Source: Sipunculus nudus (taxonomy: Eukaryota > Annelida > Sipuncula > Golfingiida > Sipunculidae). From it: a stretch of DNA of 64,000 nt. The stretch spans positions 12,028,664 through 12,092,663 of the forward strand of contig CM049315.1 of NCBI GenBank assembly GCA_026874595.1, written 5' to 3'. The position numbers were made by a program, and so were the translations under genes. The notes under the pieces are model-generated. The model had not been told where the DNA came from. It searched no databases and saw nothing but the letters and a program-made list of their open reading frames with translations. Positions 24,801 through 36,800 of this stretch are shown one piece after another (the stretch's first letter is position 1; each line of letters opens with the position of its first letter).

Positions 24801-27800
24801 TTGACCTATATTTGGCTGCACTGAATGATCTCTTGATCTGTTGCCAAATCTGAAACAGTTGGCAGTTTCTCAACCTATTCAAGAAACATACACAATCTTG
24901 GCCTGTTATGTAACTCTGCTAAAATTTATCAAACACAAACCATTTGAACAAACTTGAGAGGGCTCACCTCTGGGATCATTTCTGTAAATTTCTGACCATT
25001 TACAAGAAGAAGACTTTTAAAGTTTTTTTCAGCTTTTTCCCTGTAAAATCTAAGTAAATGCAGATAGCAAAAATAAGCTGAATCCATCAACATTTATTTT
25101 GTGACAGATAATTGCATAAAATTTGGGGACGGTAGCTCCTGCTATTCCTGAGAAATTATGAGTTAGTGTACAGATGATATCTAATATCATTAATCTACAT
25201 TTTTAAAAGCTTTTAAAAAACATTCTTGTCAATATTTTCCATAGATAACCTGAAACCTAAATGTCTAGAGGCATGATGTAATGGATGCTGATAAACTGGT
25301 GCTAGGCTAGATGTATCTGCTTCACACAGCTAACATGTATGGTAAAATGACTCAATTCAATCTTTATAAATCAGTCAAAATTCATTCTTTGGAACCATAA
25401 AAGACAATTATTATAAGAATTATTCAGGGAATTATTCTTGCAAAATATTAAACAAACTGGCCTCAGTATCATCAGTCAAAAAACGTTTTGTAGGTTTACA
25501 ACTCATATGGGAAAATACAGCAAAATGGCAAAATTCAGCCAAAAATCATTGAACCAAAACCATTTGAACAAACTTGAATTATCAACACCTAAGGATAATT
25601 AACCCTTTACTGTTTACAAGCCACTTAAGAGCACTCAAAATGGGCAACTAGAATGCCATGATATGTATAGATTCTTTCAGGACAAAAATATTGCATATTA
25701 TTTCTAAGTTTCAACGATTTTCAATAATCTTCAGCAAACCCTCTTAGTGGGAACTGTTGAAAATTTGATAAAGATACAAAAAAAGCTTGAAAAGATATGG
25801 CTGTTAGTGTAAATATAAATAGTGTCAGAATTTGTCGGAAATCTAAAATAAATGTAAACAGTAAAGGGTTAATGTGTGAGATTTAAGAATTTGGCCCAGT
25901 GGTTTTTGACAAGAAGATTTTGTAGCCACTTAGCTAAAATGGGCTGTTATGGCATATGACTAAATTCAGCTTCCCATAACTCAGCCAAAAGTCACTGAAC
26001 TGAGACCATTTGAACAAACTTGAATTATCAACATCTAAGAATAATTAATGTGTGTGATTAAAAAATTTGGCCCAGTGGTTTTTGAGAAGAAGATTTTTGT
26101 AGCCACTTAGCTAAAATGGGCTGTTACGGCATATGACTAAATTCAGCTTCCCATACCTTAGCCAAAAGTCAATGAACTGAGACCATTTGAACAAACTTGA
26201 ATTATCAACATCTAAGGATAATTAATGTGTGAGATTTAAGAATTTGGCCCAGTGGTTTTTGAGAAGAAGATTTTTTTTAGCCACTTCACTACAATGAGCT
26301 GCACTGTCATATGACTAAATTTAGCTTCCCATAACTTAGCCAAAAGTCACTGAACTGAGACCATTTGAACAAACTTCAGAAAGCACTACCCTAGGATCAT
26401 TTCTGTGCGATATTAAACAATTTGGCCATATTGTTTCAGAGAAGAAGTTATTTGTAGACTTCAGTATGGGGGCACTGATGACCCCCGTACAAAAAAGGCC
26501 GATGCAGGTGGCGCCACCATTACCTCAATTTCAGATATGACCTATGTGACCAACATTGGCATAAAATTTGGTGAAGATAGCTCAAGCCATTTCTGAGATT
26601 GTAATTTTAGTATGCTTTTTTGGACATATGACCAAGTTCAACTTCCTGTAACTTGGCCAAAAATCACCGAACTTAAACCATTGAACCAACTTGAGAGAGA
26701 TTGTTCCTGAAATCATTTCAGTAAAATATTGGACAATTTGGCTGAACAGATTCGGAGAAGAAGATTTTTTAAGCTTTTTTAGCTTTTTTCCTATAAAATC
26801 TAAGAAAATGCAGTTAGCCAAAAAATAAGCAAAATCTGATAGAGTTTTTTAGATGACTAATTTTATGCATAAAATTTGATGATGCTAATTCTTGCCGTTT
26901 CAAGATAGTATGGGTTAACGTACAGACGACGGACGACGCCACACCATCAAATAAGCTCACAGGTTTGCTAAAAAGAAATCAGGAATACATGTAAAATTAT
27001 AACGGACGCATACTGAATGCAAAATTAAAATACAGATATATCTCATTGATGGCAAATTCTTGAATTAAGTTGAGTAGGGATACCAATAATTAATAATCCA
27101 TGTACAGTTGTCTTTATATAGCCACAGAGAACTGAATATCCATGATTGTAACATTGCTTGGTATGATGAATAACTTAAATCATAAATCTAAATTTTTTAA
27201 AAGCTTTTAAAAAAACTTTCTTGTCAATATTAACCAAAGATAACCTGAAATCTAAATGTCTAGTGGCATGATGTAATAGATGCTGATAAACTGGTGCCAG
27301 GCTAGATGTAACAGCATAACACAGCTAACATATATGGTAAAATGACTCAATTCAATCTCCATAATGCAGCCAAAATCATTCATGTGGAACCATTAATGAC
27401 AATTATTATAAGAATTATTGTAGGGATTATTCTTGTAAAATATTTAACAAACTGGCTTCAGTGGCATCAGTTGGAAAACGTTTCGCAGGTTTATAACTCA
27501 TATATGGGAAAATTCGGCAAAATGGCTAAGTTAAGCTTCCCATAACTCAGCCAAAAATCACTGAACCAAAACCATTTGAAAAAAATTGAATTATCAACAT
27601 CTGAGGATAATTAGTGTGTGAGATTTAAGAATTTGGCCCAGTGGTTTTTGAGAAGATCTTTGTAGCCACTGAGCTAAAATGGGCTGTTATGGCATATGAC
27701 TAAATTCAGCTTCCCATAACTTAGCCAAAAGTCACTGAAATGAGACCATTTGAACAAATTTGAGAAAGCACTACCCTAGGATCCTTTCTGTGTGATATTA

Positions 27801-30800
27801 AACATTTTGGCCATATGGTTTCAGAGAAGAAGTTTTTTGTAGCCCTCAGTGTGATACAGGCACTGATGACCCTGTACAAAAAAGGCCGATGCAGGTGGCG
27901 CCACCATTACCTCAATTTCAGATATGACCTATGTGACCAACATTGGCATATAATTTGGTGGTGATAGCTCCAGCCATTTCTGAGATTTAAATTTATATAT
28001 GCTTTTTTGCACAGTTAACAAAGTTCAACCTCCTAAAACTCGGCTAAAAATCTCCGAACTGGAACCATTCGAACAAACTTGAGAAAGATTGTTCCAGGGA
28101 TCATTTCTGTGAAATATTTGACAATTTGGCTGGACAGTTTCGGAAAAGAAGATTTTTAAAGCTTTTTAAGCTTTTCCCCTATAAAATCAAAGAAAATGCA
28201 GTAAGAAAAAAAATAAACAAAATCCTATATAGTTTTTTGGATGACTAATTATTTGCAATAAATTTGGTGATGCTAGCTCCTGCCGTTTTTGAGATAGCTA
28301 TTGTTAACGTACAGACAACGCACGACGGACGCTGCCGCACCATCGCATAAGCTCACAGATTCGCTAAAAACTGAAACTATAAGTTAAAATATTAGAATTG
28401 TTGCAAAAGTTGCAATCATCATATATCCAGAGTGTAGCTCATATTGGGTCATATTATGCATACACATATATTTTATTATTTTTAAATCATAAATGTTTAA
28501 ACTGAATTTAAAAGAAAATAATGCCACAACATGGCATCTACAAGAATATTCCTTGAATCACTATTAAAAAGTTTTGCACATTGGAGTTTTCAGTACATGC
28601 TTAATTTTATTCACCAAAATAAAATAAAAGATTCAGTAAATTTGATAAAATAAAACATCTTTTCAAATGAAGTATACACACTGTTGGTTGAATGAGGGAC
28701 AAACAATATCATTGTGCTAATTACTATCCCAGTTTGAATTTATTACTGGAATTAATAGTCAATTTCACACCTGGTGAAGTTTTACTCTTCTGAAGTAAGG
28801 AATTACTTATCTGATGAACATCCACACTTTCATAGCAATCCCCCACTTTGTGGATACAATTAAATGTACACTTTAATCATTATAACCCTGGTGGTACAAT
28901 ACAAAATCTAAAATGTAGCATAGCCTAGAATAAGAATGAATCAAATACAGAAAATAATAACATTCATCTAGTTTATGCACCATTGGGGGGGGGGGGGGGG
29001 AGTGCAGGGCAGAGAGTAAGCCTGCTGGTAGTTGCCAAGCTGAGCCAAGGCAAGCTGCCTGGGGTGGGTTACATTATGCAAGTGAAGGCTGTACTACTAG
29101 GTGGGCTAGATGTAAACAACACTTGACAAGGTGTATGAAAACGTGAATAAAAGCTATTCTTTCCAATCAATTTCTTTGAAATTTCAGATTTTAAAAGATT
29201 AAATCCTTATGTATATATGCTGTGAAAATTAAATCAACAGTGACAAAGTTGGACAAAATTTAAGGTATTGAATTTTTATTTATGCTAATAACTTGAAAAA
29301 TTTGCAAAATTCAGATCTAATTTTGGGTAAACAATTGAATCTTATTAAATAAAGTTATATTCCTGAAAAAAAGTCTCTATAGGTTCAGCAATTCTCATGT
29401 TAGGTGAGTAAATATATTTCCTGATTTAAAAAAAAATTGCATTATATTTTGGCCCATAACTTCAAAAATAATACCCAATACTGACCTAATTTTTGGTATG
29501 TTCATAGAAAATGTATGAAAGAAAGTGAATACTAAATATGATCAAAAACGGATCAGTGGTTTTGATATTAGGCAGCCTTGAAGTGTAACAATGGCTTTTT
29601 TTATGGAAAACGGAGGTTTTTCCTTAATATCTCGAAGGAACGAAGTCCTAATGACCCAATTTTCGGTATGGTAGGAGTTTTTGGGGACATCTAAAAGTAA
29701 GCCAACAGCCTGAGGAGCATAGAGATGTGCACTGAATGACCTACAGTCATCAAAGTGGACTGCTTGACAATGTAAGGGAATACAACAAGAGCCTCCAAAA
29801 AAATTCAATAACTAGCCTAATTTTGCAGCTTTTATTTTTAAATTTCAGATTTTTACAGATTAAATCCTTATGTATACATGCTGTGAAAATTAAATCCACA
29901 GTACTTACAGGAAAAAAACGTGCGGTGGCCAAAGTTGAGCAAAATTTAAGGTACCAATTTTATATTTTTGCCAATATTTAAAAAATTAACAGATTTTGAT
30001 CTAATTTTTTGTATACAATTATATTTTGATTAATTAAAGTTGTATTACTGAAAAAAGTCCCTACTTTTAACACTTTTGGTCTTAAGTGACCAAATATCTT
30101 CCTGATTTTTTTACAAAGTCCATTATGTTTGGGCCCATAACTTTTTAAAATTAAATAAAACTGACTTAATATCTGGCATGTACATAGGCACTATACAGAG
30201 GAATATTTATGGTAAATATGAAGAAAACCAGATAAGTGGTTTTGATATTAGGCAGTCCTGAAGTGTAAAAATAGATTTCTAATAAAAAATTGAGGTTTTT
30301 CCTTAATATCTCGAAGGAACAAAGTCCAATTGACCCAATTTTCGGCATGGTAGGAGATTTTGGGGACATCTAACTGTATGCCGAATTTCAGATTCGTAGG
30401 TCCAACGTTGTCGAAACGTGCCAGTCTTATGGAAGGACATCCAGACGGACGGACGACGGACAATGGACCACGACTATATCTCAGATAACTTATAGTCAGC
30501 TGAGCTAAAAATGATGATAAATAATAATTTGTCACTGTTTAAGATATTGCATCCTATACACAGATGGTTGACATATAATGCTGGAAAGAATTTGCAAGTC
30601 CATATTCATTAAGACTAGACAGGGTCAGGAGATATAGGGCTCTATAGCATATCTTAATTAATGATGAATTTGATTTTGAACTCTGGTCTCACACTTACAT
30701 CATGGCTGGAGCAGTGCTGAGCCAGGCCTGTCCCATCTTGGAAGGTTCTGTCACTGCCTGTAATGAAACCTACATTACTGTATGTCCTCTATTTATGGTC

Positions 30801-33800
30801 GAATATCAAATAATAACTGTGTTCAAACTCAAGAACCATCAAGGATCTAAAGCAAAGTTTAAACACTCAAATGCACTTTGCACATTCTGCCTGGAGTCAA
30901 AATTTCAGATTTCAATAGGTGATTTCAATACTTTAAGTTTCACTGTACTTAGTTTTTGGAAAAAGCTTCATAAAACCAACAATGTAGCTGAAATCAGATT
31001 CACTACAATACACAGAAAAATGTGGTAACTTTAGATGTGGACCTGTATGCAAAACATTTGCATAAACTTATTTCCAAAAGGACAATTCTTGAGATTTTTA
31101 TGGTATGGTATTTGATATTTCTCACTGAAACTATAGAATAACATGAAATACGTACTCTAGATGGTGTTGGGAAATTCATGTGCATGATGTTAAGAGGTAA
31201 TCTGCCTTACCAAAATATATGTATTTTTAAGTCAAAGGCTTATGTATCTTTGAGACTCAGGGTCCGTTCTTTTGTCTTCCTGGAGACCATACCATTTGTT
31301 TTACTTAAGCATGACACTGTGCACAACACAGGAAAGATTGATCCTGGCACAGGTATCCAAAATTTAATGGATTCTTCCAGGGGGGTTACCCTAACCCTCC
31401 ACAAACTTTCACCAAAATCTGTCCATAAATTTGTTTGCAAATTGACAAACCAACCAAGAAGAAAATATAATACCTTGCCACCTGACAGATTTATAATAAT
31501 AAGGTCTTTTAATTAAACAAGGCCTACAGGCCTAATGCGAACCTGTGCATTGGGAAATACACCAGGTATAATGCTTAAATGCTGGACCATTACTTTTCAT
31601 GTATATGAACAATGCAAGTACTAAACATTTTGAATAAGAAATAATTACACAAACATCACTGCTGAAATTCTGGCATGGGTGCACACAAGACAAAAATGAT
31701 TCTAGCTGGCACCACCAGTCTTGTATACAACAAAGCTATCAGAGATATACACATATGCCAATTTTCAGACTGATATATCAAATCCCTCCTGAGAAATAAG
31801 CAGGGACACACATTGTGCAAAAATTACTGTAGGTAGCACCACCAGTCTTGTATACGATAAAGCTATCCGATATGTATAAATATGCCCAATTTCAGGCTGA
31901 TATATCAAATTCCTCTATAGAAATAAGCAGGCACATACACTGTGCAAAAGTCAATGTACGTGGCACCACCTGTCTTGTAAATGAAAATACCATCAAAGAC
32001 GCAAAGACAGGTAAAAATATCAGTCCAATACATCAAACTTCCCCACAGTTTGATGCACTGGGCTGACAAATTAAGGCTTAGGTGAGTAAAGCAGTTGCCC
32101 CTGAGTGACCTGTGACAAATTGTTGCCTAAAGCTACTGCACTGAGTGAACTCTTGACCTGCACCTGGCTAGACTGAGTGAACATTTGACCTGTACCTGGC
32201 TGCACTGAGTGAACTCTTGACCTGTTGCATAATCTGACACAGCTAGCAGTCTGCCAAAGCTATAAATAGATTCAGGCTGAACTTTGATGCCAAATATGAT
32301 GCAGTGAGCAGTCTGCAAAGCTATAAATAGAATGCAGCTACTGCACTGAGTTAACTCTTGACCTATACCTGGCTGCACTTCTTCCAATCCTGGCACTGTG
32401 CCAAAACTATTTATAGAGCTGACATCATCATGGCTAATGGCCAACATCAAGGCACTGGCAATCTGCCAATGGAAACCAAGTGCTGCCATATGCACACAAA
32501 AGTGGTCCCTACTGGAAATAACTTTGAAATTTATTTTCCCAATACAAAATGCTTTTTTTTTCAGACTTTTTATAAAAAAAGAAATCAGGAATATATGTAA
32601 AATAATACAGATGCATACTGAATGCAAAATTAAAAATACTGATATATCTCATTGATGGCAAATTCTTGAATTAAGTTGAGTAGGGATACCAATAATTTAT
32701 AATCCACGTACAGTTGTCTTTATATAGCCACAAAGAGCTGAATATCCATAATTGTAACAATGCCTGGTATGATGAATAACTTAAATCATAAATCTAAATT
32801 TTTTAAAAGCTTTTAAAAAAACTTTCTTGTCAATATTAACCAAAGATAACCTGAAATCTAAATGTCAAGTGGCATGATGTAATAGATGCTGATAAACTGG
32901 TGCCAGGCTAGATGTAACAGCATCACACAGCTAACATATATGATAAAATGACTCAATTCAATCTCCATAATTCAGCCAAAAATCATTCATGTTGAACCAT
33001 TAATGACAAATATTATAAGAATTATTGTAGGAATTATTCTTGTAAAATATTTAACAAACTTGCTTCAGTGGCATCAGTTGAAAAACGTTTCGCAGGTTTA
33101 TAACTCATATATGGGAAAATTCGGCAAAATGGCTAAGTTAAGCTTCCCATAACTCAGCCAAAAATCACTGAACCAAAACCATTTGAACAAACTTGAATTA
33201 TCAACATCTGAGGATAATTAGTGTGTGAGATTTAAGAATTTGGCCCAGTGGTTTTTGAGAAGATCTTTGTAGCCACTGAGCTAAAATGGGCTGTTATGGC
33301 ATATGACTAAATTCAGCTTCCCATAACTTAGCCAAAAGTCAATGAAATGAGACCATTTGAACAAACTTGAGAAAGCACTACCCTAGGATCATTTCTGTGC
33401 GATATTAAACATTTTGGCCATATGGTTTCAGAGAAGAAGTTTTTTGTAGCCCTCAGTGTGATACAGGCACTGATGACCCTGTACAAACAAGTGACCCATG
33501 GGTCATGACGCTCAGCTGACTGGGAAGAGATTTGCAAAAGGAAATTTTATCATCTGAATGGTAGTATATAATCATTCAACTGAAGCATCAAACAGATTAA
33601 CCAACAGGCTGAGATTATGTCTGTATTAATATATCTCATAAATAGAGAAAAAATGAGTAAACTCATAACTGGCTCCACCAGTCTGCAGAAACTAATAAAA
33701 ACACTTAATGGTCAATATCCATGCAAAGAAGCATGGTGGTCTCTGGATTAGTTGTTCAGATACTTCAGCTTTTGTATCAAATTTTCCATTATTCTGAGGG

Positions 33801-36800
33801 ATACTTTGGAGTCCTATAGCTTGAAGGATATGGGTAACAGAGACCTAATTTCAGGTTTCCATAGATACTTTTCATGGGCCTCCTTGCATGACAAGAATGA
33901 AGATTTTAGGTCCAGTTGTTACAATTTGTACCCTGTTGACAGATAACCACATCTGTAAAGGTCTCAAAAAATAGAGAAAATAATTCGTAAAAATTTGAAA
34001 AAAATAGAGGTGGCACACCCAGTCTGCTAAAACTGATGGAACATGTCATGATCAATATGTATGCCAAAAATCATGAGCATCAGTGTTCCAGTTATTGAGA
34101 TACTGGAGTTTTTGTATCAAATTTTTCATTATTCTGGGGGGGGGGGGGGGTAATTTGGAGCAATACAGCTTAATGGATATGGGTAACAGAGACCTAATTT
34201 CAGGTTTCCATGGGGATTTTTCATGGGTCTCCCTGTGTGTAAAGAATGAAGATTCTAGGTCCAGTTGTTATGATTTGTGCCATGTTAACAGATGTTTATA
34301 TCTTAAAAGGTCTCAAAAATAGAAAAAAAATGGAAAAAAGCCCAAACAAATATATGTGGTGCCACCAGGCTGCAGAAACTGATGAAACATCTCATGATCA
34401 ATATGTATGCCAAAAATCATGACCATCAGTGATGTAGTTCATGAGATATTGTTTTTTTTATGTAATTTTACAATTCTTGGGGGTACTTTGGGTCCCCATA
34501 GCTCAAAGAATATGGGTAACAGAGACCTAATTTCTGGTTTCCATGGAGACTTTTCATAGGTCTCTCTGAATGTCAAGAATGAAGATTCTAGGTCCAGTCT
34601 TTACGATTTGTGCCCTGTTAACAGATGTCCACATTTTTGAAGGTCTCAAAAATAGAGAAAAAAATTCGTAAAAAAATAAAAAAATACAGGTGGCGCCACC
34701 AGTCTGCAGAAACTAATGAAACATCTCATGATCAATATGTATGCCAAAAATCATGACCATCAGTGATGTAGTTCATGAGATATTGTTTTTTTTTATGTAA
34801 TTTTACAATTCTGGGGGGTACTTTGGGTCCCCATAGCTCAAAGGATATGGGTAACAGAGACCTAATTTCTGGTTTCCATAGAGACTTTTCATAGGTCTCT
34901 CTGAATGTCAAGAATGAAGATTCTAGGTCCAGTCTTTACAATTTGTGCCCTGTTAACAGATGTCCACATTTTTGAAGGTCTCACAAATAGAGAACAAAAT
35001 TCGTGGAGACTTTTCATAGGTCTCTCAGAATGTCAAGAATGAGGAAAAAATTCATAAAAAATAAAAAAATACAGGTGGCGCCACCAGTCTGCAGGAACTG
35101 ATGGAACATCTCATGATCAATATGTATGCCAAAAATCATGACCATCAGTGATGTAGTTAATGAGATATTGAAGTATTTGTATCAAATTTTTCACTATTCT
35201 GGGGGGTACTTTGGGGCCCCATAGCTCGAAGGATATGTGTAACAGAGACCTAATTCCAGGTTTCCAAGGAGATTTATCATGGACCTCTCTGAATGTAGAG
35301 TAAGAAGATTCCAGGTCCAGTGGTTATGATTTGTGCTTTGTTAACGGACAGACAGCCGGACGACGGACAAAGAGTGATCGCCATAGCTCAGATGACTTAC
35401 AGTCAGCTGAGCTAAAAAGGCTGATGCAGGTGGCACCACCAATACCTCAATTTCAGATATGACCTATATGACCAACATTGGCATAAAATTTGGTGATAGC
35501 TACAGCCATTTCTGAGATTTAATTTTTATTATGCTTTTTTGCACAGTTAACAAAGTTTAACCTCCTGTATCTCGGCCGAAAATCTCGGAACTTAAACCAT
35601 TCGAACAAACTTGAGAAAGATTGTTCAAGGGATCATTTCTGTGAAATACTGGACAATTTGGCTGGACAGTTTTGGAGAAGAAGATTTTTAAAGCTTTTTT
35701 AGCTTTTTCCCTATAAAATCTAAGAAAATGCTGTCAGGAGAAAAATAAACAAAATCCGATATAGTTTTTGGATGACTGATTATTTGCAAAAAATTTGGTG
35801 ATGCTAGCTCCTGCCATTTTTGAGATAGCTATGGTTAACGTACAGACGCCTCACGACGCCGCACCATCGCATAAGCTCACAGGTTCGCTAAAAAATAAAA
35901 TAAAATGGTCATACAAATTCATTAACAGTTCTGGCATACCTGTTGCGAAGCCTGAAAGGAAGCGTTCATGGATGCGACAGTACAGACAGGGAGACTAATA
36001 CTGGTGGTTGCCATGGCGTTGATGTTGATGTTGGAGGGAACCTCCATGGAGTGTCGCTGCTGGGCGTGGTGACGAGGAGGAGAGATCTTGCTGCTTCCCA
36101 TTGTGATGGCGGTCAGTGAGTGACGTTTGTGACTCGTCGGCTTTAGGAGGGCAAGAGATGGATGCTGGAGGATGAGGGCGGCGGTGGTGAAGGGTGTGAT
36201 CCCCTGGTGGGTGCCGAGTGAATCAAGTTCTACAGTTCCTGAGAGTCCGGGGGATGTCGGGTCAGAGCTGAAACAGACATTTGTAAAATAAATTAATTAA
36301 ATATTAAATATGAATATTACAATGAGATGAATTAGAAATGAGGAACCACAACTGACAGACGAAACCCCATGAAGTACCACACAACACAGGCAAGGTCAGT
36401 ACAGGTAACGGGGTAAACTTGATATCACATATTCACCTTATTTTAGTCAGGAATAACAAAGACTTTGAAGTCCTCGTGATGATTTCATGCCTGTCATACC
36501 AAAACAACATCATCCTTCAACTAGATCAAACATATATTAATGACACATTCTCCTTTATTTCTACTTAAGCACATTTTGTGGTAAAAATAAAATGCTGACA
36601 TAAAGTAAAGGGAAGTTTCCCTAAATCAACTGATTTAGTTTACTATTCTTTCACTAGATGGCAACTTCTTTCTATTGAACATCAAGCAGGTTCCTTCATC
36701 TTCATCATGGTAACAAAGTGAAAATATTAACTTGCAAAAGACAACTGTGGTTCACTTAGAAAACATTAACTGAATAAGAACAACAGTCATGGTCACTGAT

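Larger units (their letters stand above)
23972..26974 (+). mobile_element. HER4 copy b, inserted in HER4a
   Basis: Starts AAACAAGGCCTACAGGCC and ends CACAGGTTTGCTAAAAA. The flanks are GACTTTTTAT and GAAATCAGGAATACATG. The uninterrupted site in HER4c (32565-32600) reads ACTTTTTATAAAAAAAG then AAATCAGGAATATATG, so the element went into an A-run of its own kind. It carries a TTAA-flanked MITE (25603-25868) and a 30-bp tandem patch. Confidence 0.85.
21585..28370 (+). mobile_element. HER4 copy a, carrying HER1-B and HER4-b
   Basis: Starts AAACAAGGCCTACAGGCC then GCGAACCTGTGCA, and ends CACAGATTCGCTAAAAA. It is interrupted by HER1 (21760-23128) and by a second HER4 (23972-26974). The remaining sequence lines up with HER4c at 31515-35894 over long stretches, for example 26975-27890 against 32580-33480. 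The body has repeated blocks of about 185 bases (ATTATCAACATCTAAGGATA) and a block of ACTGAGTGAACTCTTGACCT repeats. It is non-coding. Confidence 0.8.
20514..30511 (+). mobile_element. HER3 copy hosting a nested HER4 complex
   Basis: Starts AACAAGGGACCCATGGGTCA then GCGCTCAGCTGA. It ends GTCAGCTGAGCTAAAAA at 30511, preceded by a plausible TATCTCAG stem arm. HER3 body sequence lies at 20550-21584 and 28371-30511, and the segment 28500-30500 matches 58360-60590. Between them sits a HER4 complex (21585-28370). The whole lies in an SH3RF intron, 304 bases from the SH3-3 exon and 187 bases from the 59-base exon. A long G-run occurs at 28985-29000. Confidence 0.75.

Noticed and set aside
30702..31028. 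108-residue + strand open frame
   Set aside because: It starts within the antisense of the SH3RF 59-base exon and shows no recognisable domain.
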